Source: Bathynomus jamesi (Eukaryota > Arthropoda > Malacostraca > Isopoda > Cirolanidae). Taken from it: a stretch of DNA of 64,000 nt. A program made the translations under genes and the position numbers. The notes below the pieces were generated by a model that saw only the letters and a program-made list of their open reading frames with translations, ran no database searches and was not told where the DNA came from. Of the stretch, positions 1 to 11,414 are shown in pieces. The stretch is from NCBI GenBank assembly GCA_023014485.1, contig JAJOZX010001737.1, positions 453,001 to 517,000 on the forward strand. The letters run 5' to 3'. Positions within the stretch are counted from its first letter, which is position 1, and each line of letters opens with the position of its first letter.

Positions 1-90
1 TCACCTTAGACCTACAATTTAACGTGGAATCCGAACCACACCCAACCAGCAGACCAGCGTCTTAACCGCTAGGCTACCTAGAGTACCCAT
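1..90 (-). repeat. tRNA-type SINE fragment
   Basis: Read on the minus strand this has a Pol III A-box-like TAGCCTAGCGG followed about 40 bases later by a B-box-like GTTCGGATTCC, then a tail (CACGTTAAATTGTAGG) that closely resembles the tail of the 5S-type SINEs elsewhere in the window. The cloverleaf is too decayed for a functional tRNA. The copy may be cut by the window edge. Confidence 0.6.
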
Positions 91-1178
91 TTATCTACCA
101 ACCAATCTTTCTTTATTGTGTGGAAAGATGTAAGAGTGTACGTGTGTAGGCTTCGCCTGTCGTAGTACTCTACTCGCTGATACTTCATATGGTGAATTTA
201 ATCCGTTTTTAAAATTGAAAGTAACGCTTTAGTACTTGACTCTCGGCTTACAAATTAGTACTTATAACCTAATTTTGAGAGTATGTTTATATAATCGGTC
301 ACACTACCGTGCAGAATTCTTCGGCCACGTCACCACTTTGTTCGTCGGTCACATTAGGCTACCATCATCTGTTTTTCGGCCACGCTACCACCAAAAACAT
401 CCGTTTACCTTCATCGTGGTCTCCTTTTCCGAAATCCGGAACTCAACGATTCTATTCTATCATTATCGTGATAAATCAAATCGTCTGGCGTTAATCAGAA
501 TATAAAAATTGGTGAATGGACGCGTAGCAGTGAAAGGATTAAGCCAGATAATACATACCGCAGTTATGCAGATTTACTCTGTATTTGAGAGAATTACTGG
601 CTCATATTAAAAAATACCAAATTTCAGAGAACTTATTACAGAAATTAAATTTTCAGTAATTTTGAAAGTAATTTTTGGAAAATTAATTCTCGTACTGTAA
701 ATTTTTGTTACGCAATTAAGTTTTTATATACCGACTCGTACTTTTGCTTTTAACATTACTGTTTAATCAAAGAATAATTCGTGAAGTATATGGAAATTTA
801 TACGATCATCAGAAGTCAATATACGACATTTACACATTTTGAGCTATACGTTAACATAAAGCAAATCTGCAAACGTACACTTTTTTTTTTTTTTTAATGT
901 GACAAAACTCATGGTAAAAGTATCAAGAATAATTTGATTAAAAATCTCTGTTAATATAATTTTTGCACTTCTACTTTCTTCAAATGAATAATTTTTTCTT
1001 TTTTTTCTTCTTCTTCTTTTTGTTATTAGAATGTACTCGTTTAAGTAGAGTTCTGGATTAAAATAATAGAGGAATGCGGTTGCTTTCATAAAATATAATC
1101 ATACTCATATTTTGTTTCATAACCGCGAAGCTCTTCAGAGTTGTTATTTAACAGCGTGACTTTGGGGCAAGTATAATG
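91..1178. other. AT-rich intergenic, no gene seen
   Basis: No coding, RNA or transposon structure was recognised. Positions 295-410 carry several imperfect repeats of a CGGYCACRYTACCA-like motif; a related motif recurs in inverted orientation near 46,960-47,000, so this may be the end of an old DNA element. The rest is poly-A/T-rich sequence. Confidence 0.4.
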
Positions 1179-1186
1179 GTCTAGAG

Positions 1187-1407
1187 CGGGGGTTCTCAAC
1201 CGGTGAGTAATTACCCCCAAAGGGGTAATTTGGGATATCCAGTGGGGTAATAGAAGCCATACATATTTTAGTTAAGAGTGGTGTTTAAAGACAATTGTAT
1301 GATTATAAACTACTACTTTAACTTTTGGTTAATTTACGAGTCATTAGGGGTAACGGGGTGAGCGCCAATACTTCAGGTAGGTAATGGAAGTGGGTTGAGA
1401 ACCCCTG
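1187..1407. mobile_element. hAT-type MITE, 221 bp
   Basis: The ends are 15-bp near-perfect inverted repeats (left CGGGGGTTCTCAACC, right end CAGGGGTTCTCAACC on the other strand). The element is flanked on both sides by the exact 8-bp duplication GTCTAGAG (1179-1186 and 1408-1415). An 8-bp duplication and a CAGGGGTTCTCAACC terminus are the standard signature of hAT elements. It has no coding capacity and is therefore non-autonomous. Confidence 0.88.
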
Positions 1408-1590
1408 GTCTAGAGTCTAGAGCGGGGGTTCTTAACCTTTTTAGGCTGCGATCCAAATTCTGGTCTCGGGGCTGGCTCGGCGACCAATGCCTTCAAACAG
1501 TTCAGTCGTAATAGATAATAAAATAAATAATAATGATAAAATGATTAGGGATAACATAAATAAATGATAAATGACAATTTAATGACCTAA

Positions 1591-1774
1591 TAAATGCAAA
1601 AAATTTCACTTTTTTCTACGTGAAAGTCACAATATGATAATAAAAACTCACTCTAATAGAGTTTATTTCCATAACAGTTTCGATGCCCACTGGCATCCTC
1701 TTCGGGTGGATACAGAAAACAGAAACTGTTGTGGAAATAAACTCTGTCTATTAGAGTGGGTTTTTATTATCATA
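1591..1774 (-). mobile_element. Mini-Penelope element, internally deleted (184 bp)
   Basis: This short insertion joins the two ends of Penelope family B (the element at 60,418-62,985): on the minus strand it starts with the same 5' terminal sequence (AATATGATAATAAAAACCCA), keeps about 55 bp of the 5' inverted terminal repeat, then jumps to the 3' terminal region with its hammerhead-like motif and ends with the same TTTTTTGCATTT-type 3' end. It is bounded by the exact 12-bp duplication TTAATGACCTAA (1579-1590 and 1775-1786), the same length as for the big copy. Everything coding is missing, so mobilisation must have been in trans. The two arms pair into a long hairpin. Confidence 0.85.
1677..1706 (-). 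ncRNA. Hammerhead-like ribozyme core in mini-Penelope
   Basis: On the minus strand the order is CCGAAGA, a 6-bp perfect helix (GATGCC/GGCATC with an AGTG loop), then GAAAC. This is the hammerhead arrangement CUGANGA - stem II - GAAA with one core change, U4 to C. Penelope-like elements are known to carry hammerhead motifs near their terminal repeats. Cleavage activity with C4 is doubtful. Confidence 0.5.
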
Positions 1775-1866
1775 TTAATGACCTAAGTTTAGGTCGCGAC
1801 CCAGAGGTTAAGAACCCCTGGACTCTTAAGTCTAAACTCTAGACTCTTGATTTTTGCGTCTATATA

Positions 1867-2828
1867 AGCACACCGGACAAAAAATTAGTCACCCCTCTCA
1901 GAATGTACCTAATAACGTGTGACGGCGCCTCTGGCCTTGATAACCGCACGAATCCGGCGAGGCAGAGACTCTACGAGGTTGTGCATGTACTGAACATCGA
2001 TTTGCTGCCACTCGTTCATCAGCCGGTCCCGAAGTTCCGCCAGAGTCCGTGGGTGTCTATTCCTGCGCTTCACTTTCTGTTTCCAGCCTGAACAACACCT
2101 TCGACGCATTCAGGATTAAAGGCTTCATTGGACCTGCGATGTACTCGTCGCCTCCCATCATTGGAGAACAAACAAAAACGGGACTCATCGGACCAAATTA
2201 CACGTTTCCAATCTGCCGCAGTCCAGTTTTTGTGCCTCTGAGCCCATTTATAACGTGCCAATTTGTGACTTGCTGTTAACAGCGGCCTCTTCCGTGGTAC
2301 CCTGCTCCAGATGTCCATCGCATGCAGTTCTCGTCGCAATGTCCGTTCGGAAATTGGTCGCTGGAGAACCTCATTGGTTTCTTGGAGCAATTGTTCTCTG
2401 GTTTGAAAACGATTTGCAGTTACTAGACGAGAAACATGGCGGCGGTCCCTATTGTCGAGAATTGTTTTCCGGCCACAGTTACGCCGTCGATTGTCAGTTG
2501 ATTGCGAACTACACCACTCTTTGTAAACTCGCTGGACAGTACGCGTTGACACACCAACAAATTGGGCTACTTCAGACATTTTGTGTCCGTGGGCTCTGCC
2601 AAACACGATGGCTCCTTTTTGCCACTGAGTAACGTCTGCCTCACGACCCATTTTGCAGACTATATCCAACACACACTTTGTTCTTCACCACCTCACGAAA
2701 CAGATCTGATCCTGTGTGCTACGTCACCGCTACTTGTCACTTACCAATGCTACATCAGCGCCCTCTGTGTGACCTTGAACTTCCTACTATCGGTGCTATT
2801 AGGGGTGACTAATTTTTTGTCCGGTGTG

Positions 2829-2830
<2 letters not shown>
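1867..2830 (-). mobile_element. Tc1-like element, internally deleted
   Basis: Perfect inverted repeats of 29-30 bp bound the element (left begins AGCACACCGGACAAAAAATT; the right end is its exact reverse complement). TA-rich sequence flanks both ends, as expected for Tc1/mariner insertion at TA. At about 0.96 kb it is far shorter than the usual 1.6 kb because the middle of the transposase is missing. Intact termini suggest it could still be mobilised in trans. Confidence 0.9.
1909..2672 (-). pseudogene. Tc1 transposase, catalytic middle deleted
   Basis: The minus-strand reading frame of 2672-2070 gives the N-terminal helix-turn-helix region (HKMSEVAQFVGVSTRTVQRV, about residues 29-48) and the first catalytic block WSDESRFCLF near residues 158-167. 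The next frame, 2109-1909, gives the conserved C-terminus (RTLAELRDRLMNEWQ ... LPRRIRAVIKARG). The segment between them, which normally carries the second aspartate and the final acidic residue of the DD34D/E triad, is absent, and the two parts are out of frame. The protein cannot be catalytic. Family assignment is firm; function is lost. Confidence 0.9.

Positions 2831-2886
<56 letters not shown>
2830..2886. repeat. (AT)n microsatellite
   Basis: Pure AT dinucleotide run directly abutting the right end of the Tc1 element; either the insertion site or expanded from the TA target. Confidence 0.95.
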
Positions 2887-2888
<2 letters not shown>

Positions 2889-3298
2889 CGACTGTAAAAA
2901 AATGAGACTATGTTCAGAATTTTAAGTTAAGTTTACATTCGGATCATGGTAAAGTTTATTAGATTATTCGGGTGAATGATTTTTGATCTAAGTAGACTTC
3001 TTTATCAATTCTATTCAAATTAATTCATAACAATAGTTTCAAGATAAGGTTTATATTCCGGAAGTACAAATGTCTTGGAAAATAATTTGATCATATGTTA
3101 CGACACTATTTTGTGGCAGATTGTGTGTAAAATAAATAGAGGGATACCCTTATAGGATAACAAAAAGAGTTAATATATAATAATAATCAACTTAACGTAT
3201 ACAAATGGGTTGTTTTTACTTCTTACATTTTGTATTCATTTTCAGGCATGATAATGCGCAACGAACCTTCGTCCCACGCGTAAGAATAGTTTCTCCAA
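2887..3298. other. Intergenic, nothing recognised
   Basis: AT-rich sequence without a supported reading frame, RNA gene or repeat end. Confidence 0.4.
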
Positions 3299-3306
3299 CT
3301 CCTTTC

Positions 3307-3509
3307 GGAGCTATTGAAGAATAGGGACCCCAGCCTTCTTTAGTTAGGCTTATAAGGCTAACTAACGAAAATATCACGACCTAACCTAACCAATCGTTAG
3401 GTTAACTGTACGCCCTTGACGATTGGTTAGGTTAGGTCATGATATTTTCGTTAGTTAGCCTTATAAAGTTAACTAAAGAAGGCTGGGGTCCCTATTCTTC
3501 AATAGCTCC
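3307..3509. mobile_element. Foldback MITE with 8-bp target duplication
   Basis: Two arms of about 95 bp (3307-3405 and 3417-3509) are near-perfect reverse complements around a short loop. Exact 8-bp duplications CTCCTTTC lie at 3299-3306 and 3510-3517. Near the loop the arms contain CCTAACCTAACC / GGTTAGGTTAGG, resembling the TTAGG telomere repeat. The inner part (CGAAAATATCAYGACCTAACC) is shared with the element at 3887-4098. No coding sequence. Confidence 0.88.
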
Positions 3510-3886
3510 CTCCTTTCGATATATAGAGGGTTGACAAAAATAGACATCTTCGCTTTTCTCTATAGATTTCGATTTCATAATTCACAAAGTCAATAAATAA
3601 TAACTTTATTAAATGAATATATTTAGAATGGTGTTGCTTTCCCATTTGCATTACGTAAAACTAACACGTTCTGGCATTCCATTGATGAGCTTTGCTATTT
3701 ATTCTCGAGAACAATCACCGTGGTCTTTATTTACCTTTGTCATCCTTCTGTATACGTTTGCCGGAACTAATATTTGATGACAGTAAGAATTCATCCACGT
3801 TACATCAGTTGTTACGCGGATATACGCGAGATTTGGAGTTTTCAATTTTAATATCACTTCTTCCTCAGACGATACAGAATCCGAAA

Positions 3887-4098
3887 GGTGCTACTATAGT
3901 ACGCGGTCTACCTACGATTCGTTAGGTTTAGTCACGATATTTTCGTTAAAACTAACGAAAATATCATGACTAAACCTAACCAATCTTCGAGGGTGATTGA
4001 CATTGGGGTGTAAACGAGCAATTAGTAAACGAGATAAGAATCTATACTTAAAAGGTAGACCGCCGAATCGTAGGTAGACCGCATACTATAGTAACACC
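3887..4098. mobile_element. Related MITE with 8-bp target duplication
   Basis: The 35-bp outer inverted repeats (3887-3921 and 4064-4098) match except for two positions. The exact duplication ATCCGAAA lies at 3879-3886 and 4099-4106. A second inner hairpin (3922-3982) repeats the GAAAATATCAYGAC/TAAACCTAACC motif of the MITE 380 bp upstream, so the two share an inner module. An 8-bp duplication suggests hAT-type mobilisation. Confidence 0.85.
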
Positions 4099-4106
4099 AT
4101 CCGAAA

Positions 4107-5755
4107 ACTGTCTTTTAAATGTTTTTTCATTTCATAGTTTTTAACATCGGCTCCGTATTTTGATTTGTGGTTACGTAATATTTCTATTTATTTATTTTTT
4201 ATTGTATTTTTGTTTCATTTCAGATTTTAATCCTTTGTTTAGCGTTTTGCGTTCAGCTTCGATGAGGATGTATTGTGAGGCATTTGTAACCAATGATCAG
4301 TTTCCATTTTTGGACTTTGTTTCCGCATAGCTTTTTTCCCGATAAATTTTTTGTTTTACGCTGTTTTTTTCAAAGATTTACACGGATGAAGGAACGGTAT
4401 TTACTGAATAAAAGTCTACGTTCTTAATTTTAGGTATTATTTTTATAAAACTGGTTCACTATTCTGGTTTCGTGCCTTTTGTACTTTTCCTTTACATATA
4501 AAGTCACGCTTCAGTAAATTGATTTTAAATATTCTCGCGTTTGACCCTCATTTTTTAGTAAAACAGCGAATAAAAGCAAAAATTATTTTAAAAACTGATC
4601 AATTTAAGTTGTGAAATGGTCATTGAAATGTTACTAGGTTTACATTCTCATTATATTATGTAATAATTATCATCTTACAACTTATTTTGTACTGATAAAA
4701 ATACGTTTAAACAAGAACGCAACGGAAAAACAAACCAGTTGATATAATACCGAACCAATTTCCTGATAAAATAATATCAAATTACGCTAAAAACAAAGTG
4801 ACGTTTAATACGAATAATGGAAAGGAGTCTTAAAATTTAGTACAATAATTTTAATTAAGAATTGGGAGGTCAACGCGGCTCCGTAGTATTTAAGCCTTAT
4901 TACACCTTATCCTAAATGAAAAATACGGAGTCCAGTCTTGACTGATGAACTTTCAAATCCGAACTGTCGCCAGCTCACTTTCATTCGACGTATAGTGCGT
5001 TTGTTCTCGAATGTCCTCCTCCGCACGATTGATGTAATGCGGCTGAATTTTTATAGCCATCAAATATTCGTTACGCCGAACGCGCTTATCGAAAAAAAAA
5101 AAAAAAAATCTTCGTACTTTGTCGTTCAGTGAAAATGACGCTCCTTCAACAATAAAACTTATTCTGAACATGATGCCATGATGAGAAACCAACGTCTTTG
5201 GACCAACGTCCGCGTGCGGGTTTGTGTCTAAAACTGAATACAAAACAATGGAAGAAAACACACTATTCGTATACACGCAATGCGTGGATGATATTTTAAC
5301 TCTTTTCAGTATAACCTTAACATCATCATCATCCCTCAATTTACAAACACAATCTGTATAGCAACAAAGCAGCGTCGTAACATTTAATCAAAATCACTCG
5401 AAGACAAACAATTCTATACTTCCGGGATGTTAACCTTAAAATCTCTGTAATTGACCAGTTGAAAGAGCAGCAGTGCAGCCGCAAAGTTTCCAGGTTAAAA
5501 ACTGGAAAATTCTCCAAACAAAATTGACAGAACAAAAATCAGTGGACAAAATTATACAAAAAACAGTCGTAACGATTAAGAGTTATTAAAAAATAAAACC
5601 ATAAAAAAGCGATATAAATTTTAGTTTGTAATGAGAAAATGGACAGTAATAATAAGAGATGGGAAAGATTCTCTCGAGTATATTGTGAAGAAATATCTCT
5701 ACAGACTATGAATGAAGGTTTAAAAACAAACCTACGACTTTACCATGGACAGCAA
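4107..5755. other. AT-rich intergenic, no gene seen
   Basis: No protein or RNA family could be recognised on either strand. There is a poly-A run at 5093-5108. Short open frames here have no similarity I recognise and no supporting signals. Confidence 0.4.
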
Positions 5756-8700
5756 CTGCGCAGTAGAGTGCCACTTTTAATAAAAGTTTTGAGGTGCATA
5801 TTCTCTCGTGGTGATCCCTGCTACTTTATTGGCGAATATGAAGTTTTAACCCATTCTGAAAATATTTGACCCCGGACCGGGGGCATTGAAATTTTGACCC
5901 CAGCCTGTGACGACATCAGATCGATTTTTCATACGTATTTGGCCATAAAATCTTTATTTATTAACCGATTCGAATGATTCTTGCGTTAATTGATTCAGAA
6001 TTTAAAGTTCTTTAGTTATTAATGTTATTGTACTTATTAATATTAATTGTTATTAGTAGTTATTAGTTATTAATGCATTTTAATTATTAATGTTTTTGTA
6101 TTTCTTTTCAGATCTTTTATTGTACTTCTTTTCAGACTATGGGTAATATATAATGCTTATTCGCTAAGGCGAAGTGAAGTAAATGTCAGTGATGATTCCA
6201 GTGATCTTATTATTGGAAAACTTTTGACTGACATAAAAACTGGTAAAGGCAGCGTGTTGCCATCCAATGGTGATGTGTTGAAGTATTTTATTTATTTAAC
6301 TAGAGGAGAATACCAAAGTGCTTCTCAGGATGAAGTGATTGCGATTGCTTTGAGGAAAGCGAAGGTCGTCTGGGATATGGCAAGCATTCCTACCAAAAAT
6401 GTAATAAAGAATCCTCTGCCTAAAGCCAAACTCAAAGATTTGATAAAAGAGCGTTCTTCACTAGCTCGTAACGGAGGTAAACCTAATTTTGAGCAAAAAC
6501 AAAAAGACTTTCTCAGGAAGTTAGAGAAATTATTTGATATCGCGGCCAGTGACGCCTTAGATAAGATAAAAAAAGACAAGGTTAAAGACGAAAATCAAAA
6601 AATGATAGACATAACATTTCTCGAAGATCAAAGGACAGAGAGAAGATATTGTCTGGGAAATGTTGACAAAAGTTACGAGAAAAAAGTAGTGAAAAACATA
6701 ACGCGAAAGGAAAAAGCTACAAAAAATTTGAAAGAAAAAAAAAAGGACACTGCAGAAATTCCAAGCACTTGAAACGCCAACGAAAGTCAATTCTTCTTCA
6801 TCGACGTCCAGCAGTGACAACGATAACGAATTCACAGTTCCTGAAAACACACCCAAAAGACAGAAAATTTTTCGTTCCGAAAACGTATCCTCCATGGCAG
6901 ATCGCCTTAACATCTCTTTGGGACAGACGACAGCAATGACGGCAGCAGTAGCCTCTGTTTGTGGAATGGATCTAAGCAAGCTGGCCTTATCTAAAAGTTC
7001 CTACAAGCGTGCAGCAGAGATGGTTCGAGATCAAGCTTCAAGACAAATAAAAGAGGATTTTATTGCTCACCTTTCTCGGTCATCCACTGGGACAGTAAGT
7101 TGATAACGGATAAAGCAGGAGGCAAATCGGAAAGACTTGCCGTGCTGGTATCGGGTGCCCCAAATGCCAAAGAGGGCAAGCTGTTGGCTGTTCCTGAAAT
7201 CCCAAATACTAGTGGCGAGTCGCAGGCTACTGAAACTTTTGATATGATCAAAAAGTGGAACTTCGAACGCCATGTTATTGGGTTTGTTTTTGACACTACA
7301 AGCTCCAACTCAGAGCGCCATACTGGAGCCTGTAAGAGACTTGAAGAATATCTATGTAGGAAAGTATTGTGGCTTGTTGTCGGCATCACCTATATGAGCG
7401 GATACTCAACAGTGTGTTTGTAGAAATATTTGGAGGAAGCACTTCACCAGATTATGAAATTTTCAAAGAGTTCCGGGAGGAAAAGTGGCAAGGCATTGAC
7501 AAAAGCATAAAAGATTTCAGAACACTGAAAATCAAGGACAGAAAGCTAAGGTCTAAACGGCAAGAAGTCTTAGATGCATTAACCGATTTGCTGACTGAGA
7601 ATGCATTCAAACGTGGTGATTATCGGGAATGAGCAGAGTTGACAATCCAAATTTTAGGTGAAGTACCCCCAAAAGGAGTACGTTGGCTCCGTCCAGGAGC
7701 AGCTCATCGTGCACGATGGATGTCTGCAATCCTATATACCTATAAAATGTATGCTTTTGGATACCAGGCTGTCTACGATGAGAATATGATGAAAATGCTT
7801 GAGCAGATATGTCTTTTTAATGCATTGTTCTACGCTACAGCATGGCTACATTCAGACAACACCGTAGATTCTTCTTTTAATGATTTAAGCTTATATCACG
7901 ATCTGAAAACCTATGAAAAACATAACGGTGAAGTGGCAGGTGCAGGTCTTAAAGCCCTTGATAGGCAAATGTGGTACTTTGTGGAAGAAGTGATACCACT
8001 CTCCTTATTTTCACACAAGTCAACAATGCAGAGAAGGCTAAGATTGCTAATGCCTTAAAAAAGTCAGAGAAAAAGATTTATGACATGAAAACTGGCCATC
8101 CAGTCTTCCCTATAGTCAGGGAAGGAACCAAGCTTTCCGACCTTGCTGGTCCAAAATCATGGCAGTTTCTGAGGCTCTTTAAAACAAATGGGGATTGGTT
8201 GAGAAGACCAGTAGAAGAATGGGAGAAACACGAGGACTATATTCGCTTAGCTTCTTACGTGCGAGACATGAAGGTAACAAACGATAGGGCTGAAAGGGGG
8301 GGGTGAAACTTATTGAAGATTATGCTAAGAGCGTCACCATTAATGAATAGCAACGCCATTTCCTCCTTCAACTTGTTGAAAATGAAAGACGCCTTCTTCC
8401 AGACATCTACAGGAAGAGCAGTTTGCGAAACTACTTGAAAAAATAAAAGGCGAGTGTTCTATATACTGTTTCATGCATTAAAATATTTTCAGTATTTAAT
8501 CTTGGTTAATATTATGAATTATTATTAACAATTTCTCCTTTTTCAGGGTCTTCGACGGCAACCGAATTGGCAATAAACTGGCAAGGAGGGTTCAAAGGAA
8601 TGTTTTTTACATTACTTTTGTATGCTTTAAAAAAAAAAATGGGATTCTGATCATGTCATTGACAATTTTGACTTTTCATTCCGTTTCTGTGAAAGGTTTA

Positions 8701-9177
8701 TTTCAACTTTGACATGTTCAAAATTGTTCCCACCCATCGGAATAAGCCTCTTTCTTATTATTATTGCCGCGAAGCTGATCTGGGATGATGCTTCAGGGTG
8801 GCGGTCACACCCACAATGTCTCCTGTATTGCACCAAATTTGTCTAATTTTTATAGATTACCCGAGTTTTCGACCAAACACTTAGAGTAAAAGCTACCGTT
8901 TTGGTATGAAAAAGAAAGTATTTCCAATTCTGCATCAATTGACACCAGAATCATTCGAATCGGTTAATAAAGATTTTATGGCCAAATACATACGAAAAAT
9001 CGGTCTGATGACGTCACAGGCTGGGGGTCAAAATTTCAATGCCCCCGATCCGGGGTCAAATATTTTCAGAATGGGTTAAAACTTCATATTCGTCAATAAA
9101 GTAGCAGGGATCACCACATGAGAATATTGCGCCTCAAAATCTCAAAAATTTATTAAAAGTGGCACACTACTGCACAG
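5756..9177 (+). mobile_element. 3.4-kb DNA transposon with long inverted repeats
   Basis: The left arm (5756-6003) and right arm (about 8923-9177) are reverse complements over roughly 250 bp with scattered differences; both contain TTTGACCCCGGAYCGGGGGC and read outward to CAGTAGNGTGCCACTTTTAATAAA. A decayed transposase-like gene fills the interior on the plus strand. I could not identify an exact target-site duplication, so the outermost base is uncertain by a few positions and the superfamily is not assigned. Confidence 0.85.
6137..8446 (+). pseudogene. Transposase-like gene, unassigned superfamily, broken
   Basis: Coding follows a polypyrimidine-AG site near 6135 (TACTTCTTTTCAG) and continues through several frames: 6137-6772, 6894-7103, 7100-7423, 7369-8058 (with an in-frame TGA at 7630) and 7971-8306, then a tail to about 8446. 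Recognisable blocks are a lysine-rich N-terminal half, LAVLVSGAPNAKEGKLLAVP, VIGFVFDTTSSN, a CCRHHLYERIL block around 7375, LRPGAAHRARWM and a C-terminal DRAERGVKLIEDYA. I recall this block order from multi-copy, uncharacterised transposase-like proteins of arthropods and cnidarians. At least four frame breaks make it a pseudogene. An RNase H-fold nuclease is plausible (inference). Confidence 0.7.
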
Positions 9178-10215
9178 AAAGACTTAACTGTATTTTCTGC
9201 GCTAGAATAAAAAATAATAATCCCAATTTAACAATTGTAATGCTCGGGAATCGACTTCCATTTAACATAGCAGAGCAGAGACAGATGCGCAAAATCAGTG
9301 GTGAACACTATCAGACAGACCACCACAAAAATAAAACGAAAGACTTATCCCAACCCTTCAGAATCCTCTATGAATTCATTACGTGTAATGCAAACATTTG
9401 AAGTTTAAATATATCCCGTACTTTGTTACCATTGTCTCGTTCTTTACAACCCCACTCAAAATAAAACCTCCTTAATTTAGAACTTATAACGTCCTTTTGA
9501 GTATGTATTCGAGGGAAACTTTTTCTTTCTTTTGGGTATGAAAGCTTCTTGTCAGATGATATAATAACTTCTTTGAATGACACGTAACTTCTTTAGAGAG
9601 AAGAAATGATCTTTATAACTTTTTGGAGTGATTTGAGACAACAGAAGATAATATATCTACGTAGAGAAAGTTGCGGGAAGTGTTTGTTTTCTGTGGCACA
9701 GCTTGCTACTTCGGTATGAATCTGTCCTATACCTTATTATATACAACTGGTATATCAGTATGATTTTTTTTTATTTTCATGACTGTAAAGGCATTGTGAA
9801 AGTTCATTTACATTCCGAAACACCTTTCTTTGTCATTTCTTTTTCTCTCACCAAGTTTCCGTTCCCTCGGGCTAACCTGGAGTGGATCTTAATATCTTTG
9901 TTGGTCTGTAATTTTACCGCTCGTAACATCCTGCAAAATGCCCCCAGTCTATATAAATATGTCCAAATAAATAAAATGTACCGCGTATGTTCGGGTGAAG
10001 TTTAAGCATTTTTTTAAGAGAGTAAAATAGGTCCAAATTATTTCCGGAAATCAAAGAAACGCTAAAGATATCCACGATGTTCATATCGTGATTTTATTTC
10101 AATCTGAAAGTAATTTTGGCTCTTTTCAAAAAAAATATATTTATGCAAATTCACTCCAACGTACTGTATCGTCATCTATATTGTACACCAATACTAAGCA
10201 CTTTGCACCAAAATG
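9178..10215. other. Intergenic, nothing recognised
   Basis: Short open frames of 60-100 codons occur on both strands (for example 9703-10005 plus) but show no family motif, codon pattern or splice signal that would support a gene. Confidence 0.4.
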
Positions 10216-10223
10216 AGCCACAC

Positions 10224-11406
10224 CAGTGGCGGATCCAGGGGGTGCTTAGGAGGCTCCATCTCCCCCTCCCCCACCCTACTGATAGAGAGGTTTTGCATTC
10301 CCAATGATGTTTCCTCTTTCAATCAACCTTCTCTGAGTAGACAAGCGTGCTGAAGGAGGTAACTATAACGTTTAGTGCATATCATTTTAGAGTGGGTACA
10401 TGCGTATACATACATTTCTACGGGTGGTGAGACTGTGCGTGAGATTGTGCGCGTACTGTACTGTGTCTGTGCTGTGACTAGCATTCACACAAACCAGTGC
10501 GATTGGCGTTGTTTTTCAAATTTTCTTTTGATTTCTAACGCTAACTGTCGATTTAGGCACGTCTACCATTGTGCGTTGTCCTGGTAATTAAGTTTGACAG
10601 TGAATTCGGGGTTGTCTCGTCTGTTTTGTTTGTAGCCTACACAATTTACGAGACTTAAGACTGTAATTTTCCACATTTAGTGCATGAAATGAGTTATGCG
10701 CTCTTAGTGATTCTTCGGCATCCTCCAGCCACGGTTCGAGATGAGATATAAAACTTTGGACTACATTTGACAAATTGACGAAGGTATCAATTTGAAAGTT
10801 GTCGAAGTTTGTGTGTCCGCTTATGCCTGGCGGCCATCTTGAATCTGTCGCGATCGCGTCCAGTCTATTGATGTCATTTCATGTTGTGGAGGTGATGCCG
10901 AAAAAGTTGTTGACATTTTAGCCGATTAAAAAAAAGAAAAAAACGGCGGAGCCTCTTGAAGTGAAGAGAATTTGTTTGGTGATCTTGGTACGATCCACTG
11001 GCACATTTTTTCATGATTCATTCTTCATCATAATGATATAATTTACAGTAATTCCCTTTACAGTAATTTTACAGCATTTCACAGATTTACACTAATGGCA
11101 GCGAGCTAAAGAATGGCAGTTGTAAATGTAATTTTAATCTTATTAACAAACAGGAAGATTTTTTTTCCTGGGTTTGGTTGAACAGTAAGCTAAAAATTGG
11201 TTGTTCATTATTTCTACTGTCAATCAAGTGTTTCCTGGATTCGGTTGAACATTAAAAGATTTATAGATATAAATTAGTAATCACTAAACATTAAACTTAT
11301 TACCGAGTGTTTTTGTGGGTTGGATTGCATATTTTTTAGGTTGGGTTCAGAACCACATCTCAACCCAACCAACCCCCACTAAACAAAAATCCTAGATCCG
11401 CCACTG
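10224..11406. mobile_element. Non-autonomous hAT element, 1.18 kb
   Basis: The ends are CAGTGGCGGATCCAGGG (left) and, read on the opposite strand, CAGTGGCGGATCTAGG (right). The exact 8-bp duplication AGCCACAC sits at 10216-10223 and 11407-11414. These are canonical hAT features. No hAT transposase frame is visible inside. Confidence 0.92.
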
Positions 11407-11414
11407 AGCCACAC

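Larger units (their letters stand above)
1423..1820. mobile_element. Second hAT-type MITE, interrupted
   Basis: The terminal inverted repeats are CGGGGGTTCTTAACC (1423-1437) and GGTTAAGAACCCCTG (1806-1820), related to but distinct from the neighbouring MITE. It starts 15 bases after the previous element ends, sharing the GTCTAGAG region as left flank; the right flank is GACTCTTA, so a clean 8-bp duplication is not preserved. The MITE is interrupted at 1591-1774 by a mini-Penelope insertion, so the original was about 200 bp. Confidence 0.75.

Noticed and set aside
6325..6979. Minus-strand frames across the 5.7-9.2 kb transposon
   Set aside because: They are antisense shadows of the transposase-like gene.
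9703..10005. 100-codon open frame in intergenic DNA
   Set aside because: No motif, homologous-looking block or splice/start context; such lengths are expected by chance.
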